Origin: Pristionchus mayeri | Taxonomy: Eukaryota > Nematoda > Chromadorea > Rhabditida > Neodiplogasteridae | Direction: 5' to 3' | Length of the DNA: 64,000 nucleotides | Assembly: GCA_036245805.1 (NCBI GenBank) | Contig: BTRK01000006.1 | Span: 55,917,257 to 55,981,256, forward strand | Shown: positions 27,361 through 42,600 of the stretch, piece after piece | How positions within the stretch are numbered: the first letter of the stretch is position 1 | Layout: each line of letters opens with the position of its first letter | Made by a program: the position numbers and the translations under genes | Notes under the pieces: generated by a model | Told to the model about the DNA's origin: nothing | What the model saw: the letters and a program-made list of their open reading frames with translations, nothing else | Database searches by the model: none

Positions 27361-30300
27361 GCTGGAATTCTCCCTATAGTCCCGTCCATATCAACCTCCC
27401 TAGTCTTCCAACGTCGTTTCTACGCACTACTCCTTGTTGTTTATACACCATCACACCACTCCTTCTCCATTTCCTCGTCGCTCCATTAGTCAGCCTGACA
27501 TTTGGCTCTTCCTCAAACTCATCACTATTCCCCCTCTCTTCGCTCGATTACAATGTATCCTCGGGTGGCATCATGTTAGTACTGATCAGCTTAAAATTCA
27601 AAATAATCTGAATAACTCATTTTCAAATAGAGTTAGGAATAGATGCATCACTCGAATATTTACTCGTTTGTGACCATATTCCCTCGGGTCTGCCCCATCG
27701 AGTTCTCTGAGGTGTCAATGAGCCCAATTTCTGATTCTAAGTTAGCCTACAATTTCCAGTCCTCATCTATCCACCCCTACTCATTTATTGCTGTCATAAA
27801 TCGTACGAATAAGGTAATGGTATAAGACAGAAAACAGCTAATGGACGGAAGCACTCTGCCCATCTCGTCTTGTCGTCTCAAATTTGACTCAATTTCCCGA
27901 TTAGGCCCGAAATGCATCCCTTTTAGCATTCCCCCTTTTTTGGTGCCATTTCCCGTACACACGCTCCTTCTGTGAATGGGAGCTCTCTCGAACCAAAAAT
28001 CCCTCTATTTTTTCATTTTCTTGGAGAATTGTTCATTACCCAAGTCGTAGTCAAAACATGCGCGAGAAAGATACAAATGTGGGAGGAAGGAGGTAGATTG
28101 AAAGCAGGCACCTCGTGATATGCAAAGTATCGCCTTCGACTCTCCCCACCTCCTCCCTCCAGATTCCTAACGCTGATTGTTATTACACGTCGCCTGCCTC
28201 TTCTATATTAGCATATTGTTTCAAATTTTTCCGTCGAGCATTCGCTCCCTCCAATGTTCATTGCCTGCTATCTTGTGTCAATTCTCCGCGCATCGTTTTT
28301 CACTACTCCCGCACTCGAGAAACGGAGAAAAGTCATGAGAACGGGTTTTGAAGGCAAGAACCATGTTTTCGTCTGATGTTCCCACCGTGCCAAGCGCATG
28401 ACACAGGTTGAGAGGGTCCTATGTTTAGATTGTGAAGAGCTGTGTTTCTCGCGCGTATACTTTGCATGAGAAGTTAACGGGATGAAATGAAGGAGGAGGC
28501 ATATGGTAGTAGTAGAGATGGCAGCAAACAAAGGGCCACTAAAGTTCAGCGAGGAAGAGATGAATGGGTGTTATTCTAACGCGTTCTTTGTCTGCTCGCA
28601 GCTATCGAAATCGCCATTGTCTTCCTTATTCGAGGTCTGAACTCCTCCTCCTGGACCCTATTTTCATGGTCTCGAGACCATACCTTGCTTGGTAAAGAAG
28701 GAGATCAGGATACGGATGCCTACCACTGATAAATTTCCGTTGATAATCTCGAATGAGATTGGTGTCGCTTAATCCGCGCGCTCATTCCCCCATTTTCCCG
28801 AAGATCTGCCTGATGAATCCCTCTTTAGATGCCTACCACTGGTAGATTTCATTGATTTCCGCGATGGATCCCTCTAAAACTTCCGAATTTCGCACGATTA
28901 TCTTCTACTATCGGACAAACTCAAAATTAGCCATACGCTTCGCAATAAATGAATTCGCGAAGCATGACCACACACCATGTCATCATTTGCGCTACTATAT
29001 TCGAATCTATTGCACCATTCTAGAAAATATAATGAGCTTGAAATAAGTATCACTTAGCATGACACTGAAGAACAAAATAATATTTGTATGTGTTGCAATA
29101 TCATGTATTGTACTGCAGCGCCTTAGATTCGTAGTTTTCAAAAGCCCCTTATTCGTGCATCAAGGTTTGTTGGAGAGATGGAAGCGAGCTGCCTCCTTTC
29201 CTCCCACTACAACCAACCCCCTCTTCTAGCTCTGTTGTCGCGGGTGGGAGAAATTGTCAGTATGCCTGCTTCCATTATCTCAATGATATTCAATATTTAT
29301 TTGACTGACTGGTTTTCAGGCGCTCAAAGCACCAAAGAGCCTTGAAACTGCTATTGAATTCCGCCACAGGACTAGGCGTGAGATTACATCTTCATCTGGC
29401 TATTAGGATGTGATATGCATCTATTTCATTCCCAACTCTACTGATCTTTACGTTACCACCGTACTCTCACGCTATTTTCGATATCAAGAATTCAACGGAG
29501 GTATTCAATCAAGTGAAAATTGCGAAGCGATGAGTTACATCTTCCCAATTTCTCTCTCGCCGCTCCCTTATATGTCACGCTGTTGATCGAAACTTCATCG
29601 AACCAAAATCACTGACAATTCGCTCCCATTTCACTACCATTGTTCTCGATTTCGGCTTATTTCGGCAGTGTCAAAATGCCTTCTCTCAATTGAACCTCTC
29701 TCTCTATTTTGCACTCGGGTTCTCTCAGTTACTTCCTCTCTCTTCTCCTTATTCGTTCTCACTCTGTTGTTGTGCCTCTGGATGTGGGCGAGAGATCGGG
29801 TGAAATCGAGAGGACGCAGAGACAAAACGGGCGCGAGAGAGTGGGCAACGGCTGAGAGAGCGCAAGCTGCTGCTACTGCTGCCATACATCGATCCGTTCT
29901 ACGAACCCCTACGCCCAAAACAGTTCGACGACCAAAGCCAACAACCAGTTTCCGCCCAATCCAGAGAAGAGTAGGGCTGATGATGGGGCAGAAATTCAGT
30001 TTGAACGCTGGGGAAGGAGCGAATCTCTTTGATGAACGCATCCTATGCCAATTCTTGATCATTCTCGAATTTCGCCCCATTCCATTTAACATTGTGTTCC
30101 AATCTCTCTTGATGAATTCCGCATGGTTGTTCTCCATTTCTCTCGAACCACCACTTTCCTATCTCTCCTTAATCAGGTGTTGCTTGTAGTTTCAATGCCG
30201 GCGTTGCTCCTCCTTTCTAAAAGGTTCATGCATATCTTTTCCTTCTTTTTGCGGCCATACTCTCGATCTGGGAAGTTCCCTATTTTTCTTTGCTATTGAT

Positions 30301-30711
30301 CACATCAATTCCCTGAGATAATTAGTTTCCTGTCCGCAGCTTCCTCCTTCCTTCGCATCCATTTCCTCTTCTTCCGCGATTCTTCCGCAGCTTCCCTCGG
30401 CATCATTCTCGCTATTTTATCATCACTTTATTGTCAAACACTGCACTCAGTTTACACGCCATTATATTGACTGCTCGTACAGGTGCTATATTCGCAGCAC
30501 AACACGAATCCCCCACGGTCAGCAGTGTTGACGCCCTTCTGTGAATCCCCGACCATCGTTGAGGTAGGGAATTTACAAATCCAACTAAAGTGATAAGTGA
30601 ACCAGACATACTTGGCGATTTTACGCAGCAGTATTCTATCAAAACTCGTCTTTCATCTCGGGTGACCCATATTTCTCCCAAGGTATGAAAAGTCGGCTGC
30701 AAAGCAAACAC
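27361..30711. other. gene-free interval upstream of the Co-SMAD
   Basis: I see no exon I can defend in 3.3 kb. A frame of 173 codons at 29668-30189 lacks splice support and known motifs. A 28-bp segment (GATGCCTACCACTG...) is repeated at 28715 and 28828. CT-rich tracts are common and may be 5' regulatory sequence of the SMAD gene. Confidence 0.5.
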
Positions 30712-30810
30712 TAGAGTTCGAAATTAGGGAAATCGCCTCTTGCACTCTTTCACCGATGAGGAGAGAGGATGGGTAAAATAAAGAGGCAATTTCCCAAAGT
30801 TCTAACTCTA
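30712..30810. ncRNA. candidate small hairpin RNA
   Basis: Arms 30712-30741 and 30781-30810 pair at 26 of 30 positions with four single mismatches, separated by a 39-nt loop. Size and mismatch pattern resemble a microRNA precursor. It lies 20 bp upstream of the Co-SMAD first exon, so it could equally be a structure around the leader splice site. No expression evidence. Confidence 0.3.
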
Positions 30811-30831
30811 GCTCACACTCTTACAGACGCA

Positions 30832-31617
30832 ATGTTGTACGGAAACAACCAAAATCCTCTCTTCTCGACTGGAGGAGGGATTGGAAGACCGCTCGGACAG
30901 ACGCTGCCTCCTCTGCAGCAACAGCAGCAGCAACCTCAACAGATTCCAGGTAATTCCTTGATTACTGTATAACCACGTGAGGGATAAATAATATTTATCG
31001 ATCGTTTTAGCTTGGTTTTACAGGTGGTTTTCATATTACATACTAGATAGTGCGATGAGATAAATAACAGGTTCGCGGGATAGGAGATATTTGCCACTTT
31101 TGATGCTTAATATTTCTCTTTTTTCACTTCGATGTGGTTGGAAAACAGATGGGCGGCTGTGAAAACAGAGGAATCTTTTAAATCGACCATCCCGTGAATT
31201 GAATAGCCGCTATTATTCTATCGCGCATTCATTTCCTCGCGTATTCGTAATATTTTTTCGTTGCACTTTGTCGAAGAATTCGAAAAAGTGTTCTATGCTG
31301 TATGATAAATTGTAATTGGGATTCTCTAACGTAGGGTGAATTATTATTTTTTTTTGTCATTTGCGGAGATATCCACGGCCTGAGTCAGGCGAAAGGAAAC
31401 CGAGTGGTAAATTGGATGAGTGATTGGCTGCCATTTTCGCTTTCTATAATTTCATTTTTTTTCGCTAGTAAAGTGCCGTTGAAATACGTTCAATATGACG
31501 GGAAGTCGACGCATAGATCAGAACATCGAAAAGGCGTAGTGTTGAGAGTGGGTGGAAAACGGCCACACTCGCATACCTGCAACCTTCGCAACTCAATAAC
31601 GCCCTCCTTATTTGCCT

Positions 31618-31683
<66 letters not shown>

Positions 31684-32682
31684 GTTGGTCATAAAGTTTT
31701 GACCGATGTTGACCATTGTGCATTCTGACATCCCCTTCGTTCGTTGTTGCCCAATCGACTTAGGTCTTTTAGTGTTATATAGGGGCGTCTATACTCTCTT
31801 CAGCGCACACTATCATAAATCTGTCCGACCAAGGAAACGAGTACAGCCATGCTCCAAACGACCAACACCCTGACTTTTCGAAGGGCCATCATTTCATTTA
31901 AAACAGAGATATGCTCCCATATTTGCCATAGTAGTAAAGCATGATGGACATATGTTGCACTGGTAATGTAGATACTGATCAGCCTCGAACGGCCTATTAG
32001 AGATAAGTGCGTAATCCGAGTTTAGGGTTTCATGACAATTGTTACGAAACGTTTTTGGAATATTGTATCTATACCGACGGCCCTTGATATTTCAATTACT
32101 CATAAATGTGAACTACCTATACAATGCAAGTCGCAATTCTCTTTGGGAGAGAAGGTGGCTCTCCATTCAGGAACAGGGTTCTTCGGAATTTAGGTGTGCA
32201 ATTTTGAACATCGAAATGCACACTTTTGGCGTTTTTGTGCTAGACCTGTGGTTTGAGGAGTGGCAATCTCGTGCTCAAATTAATGAACAACCATTACCCT
32301 ATCCATCACTAAGTAGGAATGTTATGAAGTTCGCTACTTTTTCTAGGGCAATCCGTGCCTGAAGATCCTATTTTTTTGTTTTTTTCGGCATTACAATCGA
32401 AAATAATTGATTGACAAATATCACATTTTTAGATGAGAAAGCCAAGAGGGCTCTTAAATATTGATATTTTTCTGAAAATTTCAAATTTACGCAGACCTTG
32501 ATTTCTCGCACAGTAGAGATACTTGCACCATTTCAACGGTAATATTAAAAAGGTCGAACATGTCCCTATATATCACCATCAGGACAATATGTGGCGATTT
32601 GAGACAAACCAATTATACGAACTCAAAGTTGGGGTCCGAAATCGGTCAAAACTTCGGTCAAGACCAATCGGTCAAGACCAAC

Positions 32683-32717
<35 letters not shown>

Positions 32718-33595
32718 CGATTTATTCGTGATTTTAGTCGCACAAATCTGATCAATAACATCACAATTTCAGTTGAAAACATAATTTTATTAGTTTTGAC
32801 GCTCCCGGGAACGCATTTTTGAGTGAAGATTACAAGAGATTCAAAGCCATTTATCTGTCAAGCTTATCATATATCAACTCTACTCGGTATATACTACGAA
32901 TAATACCTTTTCATTCCACATGTAGTTATTAATGCACGAACTGATAATTGGACAAACTTGGGAGAAATTGAGGGTGTGAAAATCGATTTTTTCAACTTAG
33001 TCGAAGTATGGCTTTTTCAACATAAACTAAGGCATCTGTCACCGAAACTTCTAAAATAACACATATTTGGCACTATTAAGCAAATTAAGACGTAATGGAA
33101 TGAATACATTCTGAAAATTTATCACATGACAGCGTTTGTCGCGGAATATCGGGTTTTGGGCGGCGGATAATTCCTTCGCCTATATTTTTCCTACATACAT
33201 GAGTGATTGTTCTTTCATATTATGAAATAAAAATCCATTGTAAGTTTCCTGCGTGATGGTGAAAACAATTATTTTATGATTTTGAATTCGGTTTTGCGGG
33301 AATATAATTTTTATTTGTTGTTCCTGTGAAAAGTATTAAAAATAAAAGTTGCTGAAAATAATTTTCCGCACATTTTGAGCGCCTTGCCACCTCTGTAGCT
33401 TGTCTGGAAGCTGTGATACATCATAGCCAGCTGAAAAACCGGAAAATTCCTAAAAGCCGGTTCTGGGACCAATGATCTATATTTTTCGAATTCATCTCTC
33501 CTGGGTATTCTACCATCACAATATAGGCGATAACGGCGACAATTTTTTGTAAAATGTTCCCGAGGGGCCTGTTTTTCATCCACTGACTCGTGATA

Positions 33596-33636
<41 letters not shown>

Positions 33637-36600
33637 CTACGCTCGGCGGCGCAACGAAAGACGAATAATTACTTATGTGTTATGATACAAGATAGTTGAC
33701 TATCCTCACACTGAGGTCGAAATACGATAGGAAGGGGGGAATGAGGAGGAAGGAGGTGCAATCGTAAAATTCGAAGATCCAATCGGCTGGTCTCATCTGT
33801 CTTCGTCTGATCTGATGGGGAGTTTTATCGAGGAGGAGGCACTCGAGGTAGACCAGGTAGACTCTGCTCCGAGAACCAGCGTCAGGGGATCTCTAAAGGG
33901 GGGGGGGGGGGAAGGGGTGAGAGTGAAGGAATGTGGTAAGGTAGTGGAAGGAGGGAATACTATTGGAAAATATATTTCCGAAAATCAAATTCTAGAGTTC
34001 TCAATCTCTTCTTGAAGACAGGGATGCTGGGGGATGACAATACATGGGTGGGAAGAGCGTTTAAAATCCTAGCAACTCTACGAGAAAAATAATGATATCA
34101 AGGTGTGGATTTGGTTTTCTCAATATAGATTCCAAAGTTGTTGGTCCTTTCTCTTAGGGGAGCAAACAGGAAAAAAATATGCGCGACCTGTCCACTTCTG
34201 ATTACTCTCATATTTGTTCTTCCTTATCATTCTCCAGGTTCTTCGAGGGCTATACTTTGCCCAGTCATAAATAGGTGCGTGCGATAACGACAAACTACAA
34301 GTTTATACATATTGACGTTGACACACTCTCCGAATGGTGGGAAAAGGCTCATGAAATATCAAAAATGCGAATGTTTACCATCCGTTTCCAGCAGAGTCAA
34401 ACAATTCAGCATGTTTTATTATTTTTTCTATATCTCACAATATCAATTACTCCTATCTCTTTGAGCTTATGCGGGTAGGCAAAATTCCGATTAAAATGGC
34501 TGCCGTTGTGAGCACTAATGCGCTTTCCGCCTTTCTCTTTCCCGTGTTCTGCTCCCTGTCACAGTCTCGCGATCTGCTCTCGAAAGCAGCTCGCACTTCC
34601 CTCTTTCCCTTTCGCTCTCGATTAGAGTTCCAATTTCGAGATGCCCCTTTGCGTTCAACACACAATCTGGACCGTTGTTTCTCGAATCCTAATAGTCACT
34701 CAAAGCTGGGCGATTGTAGTGATAAGAGATGTGCAGGCGTTTTCATCGTGTTATCATCCAAAATCGATTGCAAAGCCACCTCCAATCAAAAAACACCCGA
34801 CAAAAATTGATGGGCAAATGCTCGCGATATGATGGACCCAATCGATGAGAGATGATTGTGATTTGACAGCTGGGAAGTGAGAGGGAGAGAGTTAGAAAAG
34901 TGAGATCATGCTATGGCTGTGCTCCCTCATGATCTATAAAAAACCTATTTCCGTCCTCCTCTTCCCTCTTGCATGCATCCATCCGACCTCCCTCTCTCCC
35001 TGAGCTTAGGTCTCTTATTTCGCTCCTCCTCTCCCCATACTCTCTTCATTTAGCACGCTCTCTCGCTTAGCTCAGTATGTGCAATGTGCACAAACTAACA
35101 GCTCTCCCGTTGTACCTCGATCTCTTCCGAGGTCATCCTCAACCATTTACTGTTGTGTCAGATTGAGAGCTGTTTTCATCTCAACGCAGAATAAATGAGA
35201 AATCCCGCAAGGAGCAGAGAGAGAGAAATGTGTTTGCATCAATAGTGGCGTATGCAGCTATAGGAATGCACTACTTAGAGATGTCAAGGCTTTTTCTCTT
35301 TCTCACGTTTCTAGCCTGCCCTGCCCCCTCCGTAAAAGTGGTATCCTTAATTAAATTTCTGTCGGCTACGTGCACATTGTTGAGGAGATAGAGTGAGCAT
35401 AGGCACAGAGAGAAAGGCAGAGAGAAAGGTTTAATACGAGTCGATTGAGGTACAATCGATCAACGAGTGATAAGCAACTCAGAGAAGTATAAACTCCCGC
35501 AAATATTCCACACAATTCAGAATTTTCCCACGTACTTTTGTCCAAGATTTTCACTTATAAGTTCCTCAAAAGTTCATCTCATTAGCTAATTGTACTGGTT
35601 TCGCGTCCCAGAAGTCCCCTGGGGCAAACTTACTGCCTGTCCGATCAATTTTCCGTCCTCATATCTCCCATTCTTGTCGCATTCTTATTCCTAGCTGTCA
35701 AAGCTTTACGATCTGGTTGAAAAAAGAATGAGAGCAAGCGAGGAAATTAGATAGGGATAGAGATTGAGAGATATTCCAATCACTCAATCGGACCGCGCAC
35801 ATTTCAAGATCGCAACATGTGAATGAGAGTGGAGAGTGGACCGCCTGGCAGGCCGGCGCTAACAGTTCCGCGTTGTGTGTTTGTGGCGAGAGAGGCGAAA
35901 GGTCGGACGGGTGACCGCACTCAGCGCACGCGCTTGGTGCGCATGCCCTCTGTGTGTATGGCTGGCCGCGTTCATACTACGGACAATTACCGTCAGGACA
36001 GCTGAAAACGTCAGAGAGTTCCGCGTAGAGCCGTGTTTTCGCCTTGCCGTCGTTCGTTTCTCTCACTAGTTCCGATCGATCCCGCCGTTGTTTACGCCCC
36101 GACCACTCCTTTTTTTCTTTCGTCGTTTATAGTTGTCTCCATTCCATTCCTCTTCTCGACCCCCGATCGAAAACCCCGTCGTGAAAGAGTTGCGATGAGA
36201 ACGTTAACGGCTCTTATAGAATTTACAAATTGTTGTTTTGCATTTGTTTTTGTATCATACCAATTTGACTTAATTCTTCATTTTCAGCTCCTGGTTGGGC
36301 GCTCCAGCCCCAAAACCAGTCCGCTCCAGCCCCAAAACCAGCTCAGCAGCCCCACACGGCGTTCATCCAGTACAGCAACAGCCATAGGCAACTTCCTATT
36401 CCGTGCACTCGACAAGATAACCAACTCCCGCAGGGCTTTGTCCAAACAATCCCAATAAGTGAGCCGGATCAAATAATCTGCGAGTGAAAAATAAAATTAC
36501 ATGGGATTACAAATTTAGAATGGTTATTTTCTGTCAGTATGATAAGGAAAAATGTTGGAACACTATCCTTTTTTTAATTTGTGGATTTACACCCGGGCTT

Positions 36601-39600
36601 ACCGTTAATAATTGAAATATCGCAGAATCCATATTAAGAATTAAGGGCCAATAAGAAGCACTATCAGTAAAAATAAATTTGAACTCAACCTTTGAAGGAT
36701 GCATTTATTTAATCTAATTCCCCCCTTACTTGCAGCGTCTTCCCATCAGCAGCACCCGCAGCACTCGCAGCAGGCTAGCCTGCACCACGGCTGGATGGAC
36801 GCACCCGGCACCTCGACAGCCTATTCCATCACTACCATCCCAACGACGTCCAACGGCCTGACAACTCACAATGGTTAGTAAGAAAGCCCAAAAAATGCGA
36901 AATTTAACTTCGAGGACAACAAACAGTATGGCCAATGTTCGTAAAATAAAACGGCTCTCGTTCGATAGCCGAGATAGAACGAAGTAATACGAAGGCTAAA
37001 ATTCAGTACATACCCAGACTCATTGTGAAAATCTCTGAATTAGCTTCATTTGTTATTCGCGCTTTACGATATTTATACCACGTAATTATTATTGGCGTGA
37101 TTCTACTCAGAGAGTTACTGTATAGTTTTAGAATAATGCATTCACTTATATGCATGATGGATGATTCCTTCTACTAACAGGCTCAGTCATTTATCGTCAT
37201 GCCCTAATTAGTTCTGCTTCCTTTCTTAGTATGTTCGGTAATGACGGCAATCCCCACTAGTCTTGTAGTCATCTATTGACCACGGCCTGACACTGGACTA
37301 CTCGAGAATTGTCTCAAGTGCGCTGACTATAGTGCGAAATTAAGATAATTACCTCTCCATTTCACCTACTTTCTCGATAGGTAGTTCTGCGAGAGAATAT
37401 GGGAAATGAGGATACCTGAATTTCAAACTCTAAAACGTTAATATTTTTCAGCTAACGGCACCCTTCCCAGTGGCTTTTCGCAATTTTCGTCCTCAGGCAA
37501 GTTAATTTCCGTTTCGCCACAAAAAAAGTTCTCTTTTCCAGGCTTCAACGGACAAATCGTCACTGCGCTCACTACCGCCAATGGAATTATGCCGTCGACC
37601 AGGTATGTTTGATTTGATTGGGTCACAGGTCACAGACTCTATCTTATCATTAGTAAGAGCAGCCTAAGATTAGATTGGGCTCGGTCACGGTAGATGAATT
37701 GCACACACTCAGTCCTTGTCGCCTCGCAAAGGTCATTGATTTTGCAATAACTCTCGATGCACATCGAGTCCCATCTACCGAGCGATTTGCATCAAAGGTC
37801 ATTCTGTTCCATGCAATTTTTTCTGCTTGTGGGGAAACGAAAGCGGGGAGTTTAGAATGGCTATAGATGAAAACCATTTCACAATCTACGTAAAATCATC
37901 ATTACAGTATTCCCTCATCAAATAGCACGGGAGTGACGGCACCTACTCCCCAATCGATTCAGCCAGCAGTAGTAGGCGCCGTCAAGCAGACAAAGGAGTT
38001 GGAAGACTACTGTAAGTCATAATTTCAATATGAAAACATAGCGATATAGTAAGTACTCAGTGGTAGCAATCTCAGCCTGTGTAAGTAGCGAAAAAATGTC
38101 GGATAATCAATTATGAAACAGAGCAGTCGGAAATAAGAGGGAAGGAAGGGCGGGAGGGATTTGGTTGCTGTGGAATGTAACTGGGCAACGCAGGGAAGAA
38201 TGGAATATGAAATGAACTAGATGTTAGAGCCCGTTCGGGTAAGTTTCTCACCATTGGTGTGTCGAGAATTATCCTAATTTTGAGCTCTAATGGTAGCTCT
38301 CATATCAATATAAGCGCGGCGGTCGAAACGGGAAATGTAAGAAGAGCGAGCGCCGTTTCACGACCCTCCTCGCTTGTCTTTCCACGTCTTCTCCTCTCCT
38401 CTCCCTCTCTTTTTATTCCCTAAGCGCAATGAGTCTAGACATGCATTGCTCTCTTCGAATCCCGTTCTCTGTGTGAGGCTAGGTCAATGGAGAGAACGGA
38501 GAAGAAGCGAGAGAGGGCGAGGAATGAATGACTAGACGGCGTCCTCGCAGTCCGACAGCTTACATAGAATGGATTGGAAAACGGGGAGAGAGCGCAAGCT
38601 GCTGGATGGAGAAACTAGGAAGCTTTCAGTACATTAGGCAGAGTTTCTATCTGCAACGGCTTAGATATTGTTGTTTACTTCGTATTTCGCGTACGTGCTA
38701 AATGAGAGAAACGTCATCTGAAAATTCAAAATCGAGACTCGGGGGAAAGGAGGCCTGAAGAGAGGGAGATTTTGCCGGGCAGGGGCGGAGAGGAGGAGTG
38801 AAACTTGTGAGTGAGAAAAGAGCGAAAGAACTCGCGGGAGCGGCCGCTACAAGCTGTAATCAGAATAAGTAGCAGAGTTTCTCCCCTCCCGGCTGAATCA
38901 TTCGTGCATTTTCGCACTCTTCTCAATCATTCCTCTGCATTCTCCCCCAACTCTCAGGTCCCCCAACTATTGACTGTTTCTCTCCTCCCACTCTTCTCTT
39001 CTCCTTCCTTCGCAACGCTTTTGATTTGCGCGCCGGGCCTCCTCCTCGTCCCCACGACCCCCGAGCTTTGACCATCCAATACATCGGGGTACTCTGGAGC
39101 GGAAGCATGCAGACTTCCACATTTTCGTCTTTTTGGCGCTTTCTCGAGCTTTTGACGCCAACTTTCATAAAAGTTGGCGTATGCGCAATTAGACTGCCTT
39201 CAATGTCTCGACGACACGCCTTAGTGCCCTCATCAGTATTCATGGCCGAGAGAAAGTGGGAAAATTTGGATAGAGAGAGAGGAAAAATAGAGGAGGAGGA
39301 GAGAACATTCGTTTGCGGGCGCGACACGTTTTTGTGATTCTGTATTGGTTTCTGCCGCTTTTTCGCGAGTGCATCGTCCTTACCGTCGTCATCGTCGGCA
39401 TCAGATGGAGCAGATGGACGTGGACGTCATCGAGGTCGTCGACCCGTTCGCCGTAGTCCCTCAGACGCCGGCAAACGTGCGCTCACTGACGGAGAGCCTG
39501 GCGCATTCGTCGATATCGGCGATGGCTGAAGCCTCGACGACGGACGTCTTCCGCCCCGTGCCCATCCGTCCCATCCCCATCGACGATCGTTCCACGCAAT

Positions 39601-42600
39601 TCCGCACCTACATGCAGCTCCTCCAGCTCCAAAGCCAGTTCAAATACGGCAACAAGGGTGCGAAATTGGGAATAAAATCATTAAAAAATAACGAGAAAAA
39701 CTTGATAGCAGCGCGTGAGTTTGCGGGGGGTGTAGTCACGTGGGATAGTTGTGAATAGGGGAAACATACGCAGCTTTATTTTTCTCGGAATGAAACACGT
39801 CTAAACAGAACGATCCCTCAGTGGTAGGTGTCGGAAATATCGTTTCTATTATGTTTGTGATCTTTGATCTTTGCAGATATTGCGGAACGCGCGAGGCAGA
39901 ATGTGCAGAGCATCGCGGCGGCTGCCTCGCAAATCTACGGGCAGGCCTCCGGCGGTCAGAAACTACCCAAACTAGAGGGACTACCTGCAGGTAAATATAT
40001 TTAAAAAAAATAGTTTGCCAAATTGGGCCAGATATGCAAACTGAAGCTTGCCATCGTCATCGTCAGCATCAAAAACAACTCGAAAGATCACGTTTCCGAA
40101 AAATCGATGCTCACATGTTTCTCTGATTCCCATAAGTAGAGCGTCATATCCTCTGCTCCGTGCACATTTTTTGAAAAAAATGTGCCGAATATATTGCATG
40201 AGCATGGACTACAACTTCGAGCTAATTCAGGAGTAGTTGATTGGATTGAGTCACAACTATAAAGTTGTTTTAACAAAAAAGATAAATGTTTCAGGAGTCA
40301 TTCCTGCTGGCGGTATACGCAAGCCGAAGCAGGGGCGACCGCGCGCGGACGTCGCGCAACCTGGCGGGGGCGCATCGACCAGCGCAGCCTCTGCAGCAGC
40401 CGGCGGAGCCACCGTGAAAAGCGAGCTGTCGCCCACACCAACCACCTCCAATGGAACAGGGCGCAGGTGAGGATTATTTTCCTATTTTCAAAAATAAATA
40501 CACTGATTAAATAATAAATGACAAATTTAGCAGACCGGAATCAGGAGCTACTGGAGGCGAGATCGTAAACTATCTGATGGGCTTCAACATTGTATGGTTC
40601 TCGCTATTATGTATCACTTTAGTTCAAAGTTGGGCAATTTCGGCAAGTAGAAGAGGTGTGATTTTCGAAAATATTTGTTTTTCAGCAAGTGGCCGAGGCG
40701 GACTTCTCCAGCAAGGCACTCGAGTCGCTCCACAAAAAGATCAAAGATCGCCCGCATGACCTGGAGACATTCATGAGGGCTGTTGAGACGAAGGTACTTC
40801 GTTATCTATTTGTAGCCCTCGTTAGTCTCGCAATGAGTAACCTTCATTTGAAGATCACTCTTTGAAGTACTTCAGGAAAATACTTTAAAATGTTATTTTG
40901 AGATTATAATTATTGATTTTCAGGGCGAGGTGATTGGCAACTGCATCACAGTAACGCGAACGCTGGATGGCAGACTCCAGGCAAGTCTCTTTATCAGTCA
41001 ATGAGAACTATTTCGTAATGCTGCATTTGATATGCCAGAGGCGGTATGACGCAATTGTTCTCATCCTACCTAGTGCCCATTATCTCGTCTCATTCCCCTC
41101 CAAGTTATCCATGTTGGCGTTCCCTTTCCGTTATTGCCGGACACAACTATGATTTTGTCGGTTCCTTTTAGCCAAAGTTACTGACTAAAAAATCCCATAA
41201 ACTATTCTTCATAGTTGTTCTTATGGGCAATTGTAGAGCCCATCATTTTTCTCCTGGATTTATGACTCCGTTGCTAGTCACGCTAGCTAGAGTTGCTTGA
41301 GCGAACATACGATTCTATCCATATCGTGTGTTAGTTCGTTGCTTTTAATCTGCAAAAGAGTATGGAAAACTATGAGAGCCAGTTACTCAGTTGCTTACTT
41401 GTCATTGCCCCTTCTGGTTCCTGCTGTCCCCTCTCCAACCGTAGTCCGCTTAGTATCTAAGAGCCAGTGGCTTTAGCTTCGGCTTATTCTTTGAATCAAC
41501 ATTAATCTTCATCTTCAAAATCTATTTTTCCAATTTTCAATTCATTTCTAAGTCGTTGAGAAACACTGCAAACCGCCATCATTTCCTCCCTCAGTTTGAC
41601 TATCATTTGGGGGGCAATTTTTTCAAGTATACAGCGGTGCAAAAAAAGAGAAACTGGATGATCAAGTAGAGACCGCCTTGCCCCTTCTAGTAAGTCTTGA
41701 GTTTCACGAGAATTCTCGCTCGACGCATGCATAATTCAGGTGGCGGGCCGCAAGGGATTCCCGCACGTGATCTACGCCAAGATATTCCGCTTCCAAGAGC
41801 TGCACAAGAACGAGCTCAAGTCGATCCCGCAGTGCATCTACGGATTCGACAACAAGGCGGAGGTAAGTACCGCTCCTACATCAGCAGTATGAACAAATCA
41901 GGAAGGTTATCATGTTAGAAGGGGTCATCTTATAACTCTTTGTTGTGCGAAATTAGTGAAAATTAGTGAAATTATTGACCACTTCTAAAATGATACACAA
42001 CCAAATGTCTTTGGTTTGATGTCGTTAGGTCGAAAGCGAACATTGACTTTGTGTCAGAATCCACGTTTTTGTAATTTGTTTCCGAAAGTTCCCCTCCGAC
42101 CTTGTGACAAATTGACGTAGTGAGCACGTGCATGGCTTTTGTTTTATCTGTAGCCGGGCGGGACACTTAGCTTCTCCGTTTCTCTTTTTTTGCCAGGAAA
42201 AGTGTCCCGTCAACGTTTCCCTCCACTTATTCTTTTCCTTCTCCCCTCTCATCTCAAATCGCTGCCACGACTACACGAAGAAGGAGTGAACGCGGACACT
42301 GACACGACTGACTCTGGCTTGTAGGAGGACAAGGCTCGGGAGCGGCACCAGAACGGGCAACGCGCGCAGAATGGCTACCTTGCGACTGCTGCCATGATCA
42401 TGCCTGCACGTTTTTCCATCCTTTCTTTCACTCCTAGCCCCTAGCCTCGAGTGGTAGACGGTTCTTCTGTAGTTGGCCCAGCACTCACAAGTCTTTCGTT
42501 TGGCCAACTGCAGAAGCCAGTGGTTGTGGCCTCGAAGCATGTACGGTAGCTGTGAAGTAGTGATTTCGAAGAAGTTATGAGATGCACAAATTTTCTTGGA

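Noticed and set aside
29634..30189. Long overlapping frames on both strands (167 and 173 codons)
   Set aside because: No splice structure, no motif, Arg/Ser-rich composition expected from CT/GA-rich sequence.
31404..31731. Frames of repeated Ile-Tyr
   Set aside because: Translation of the TA microsatellite.
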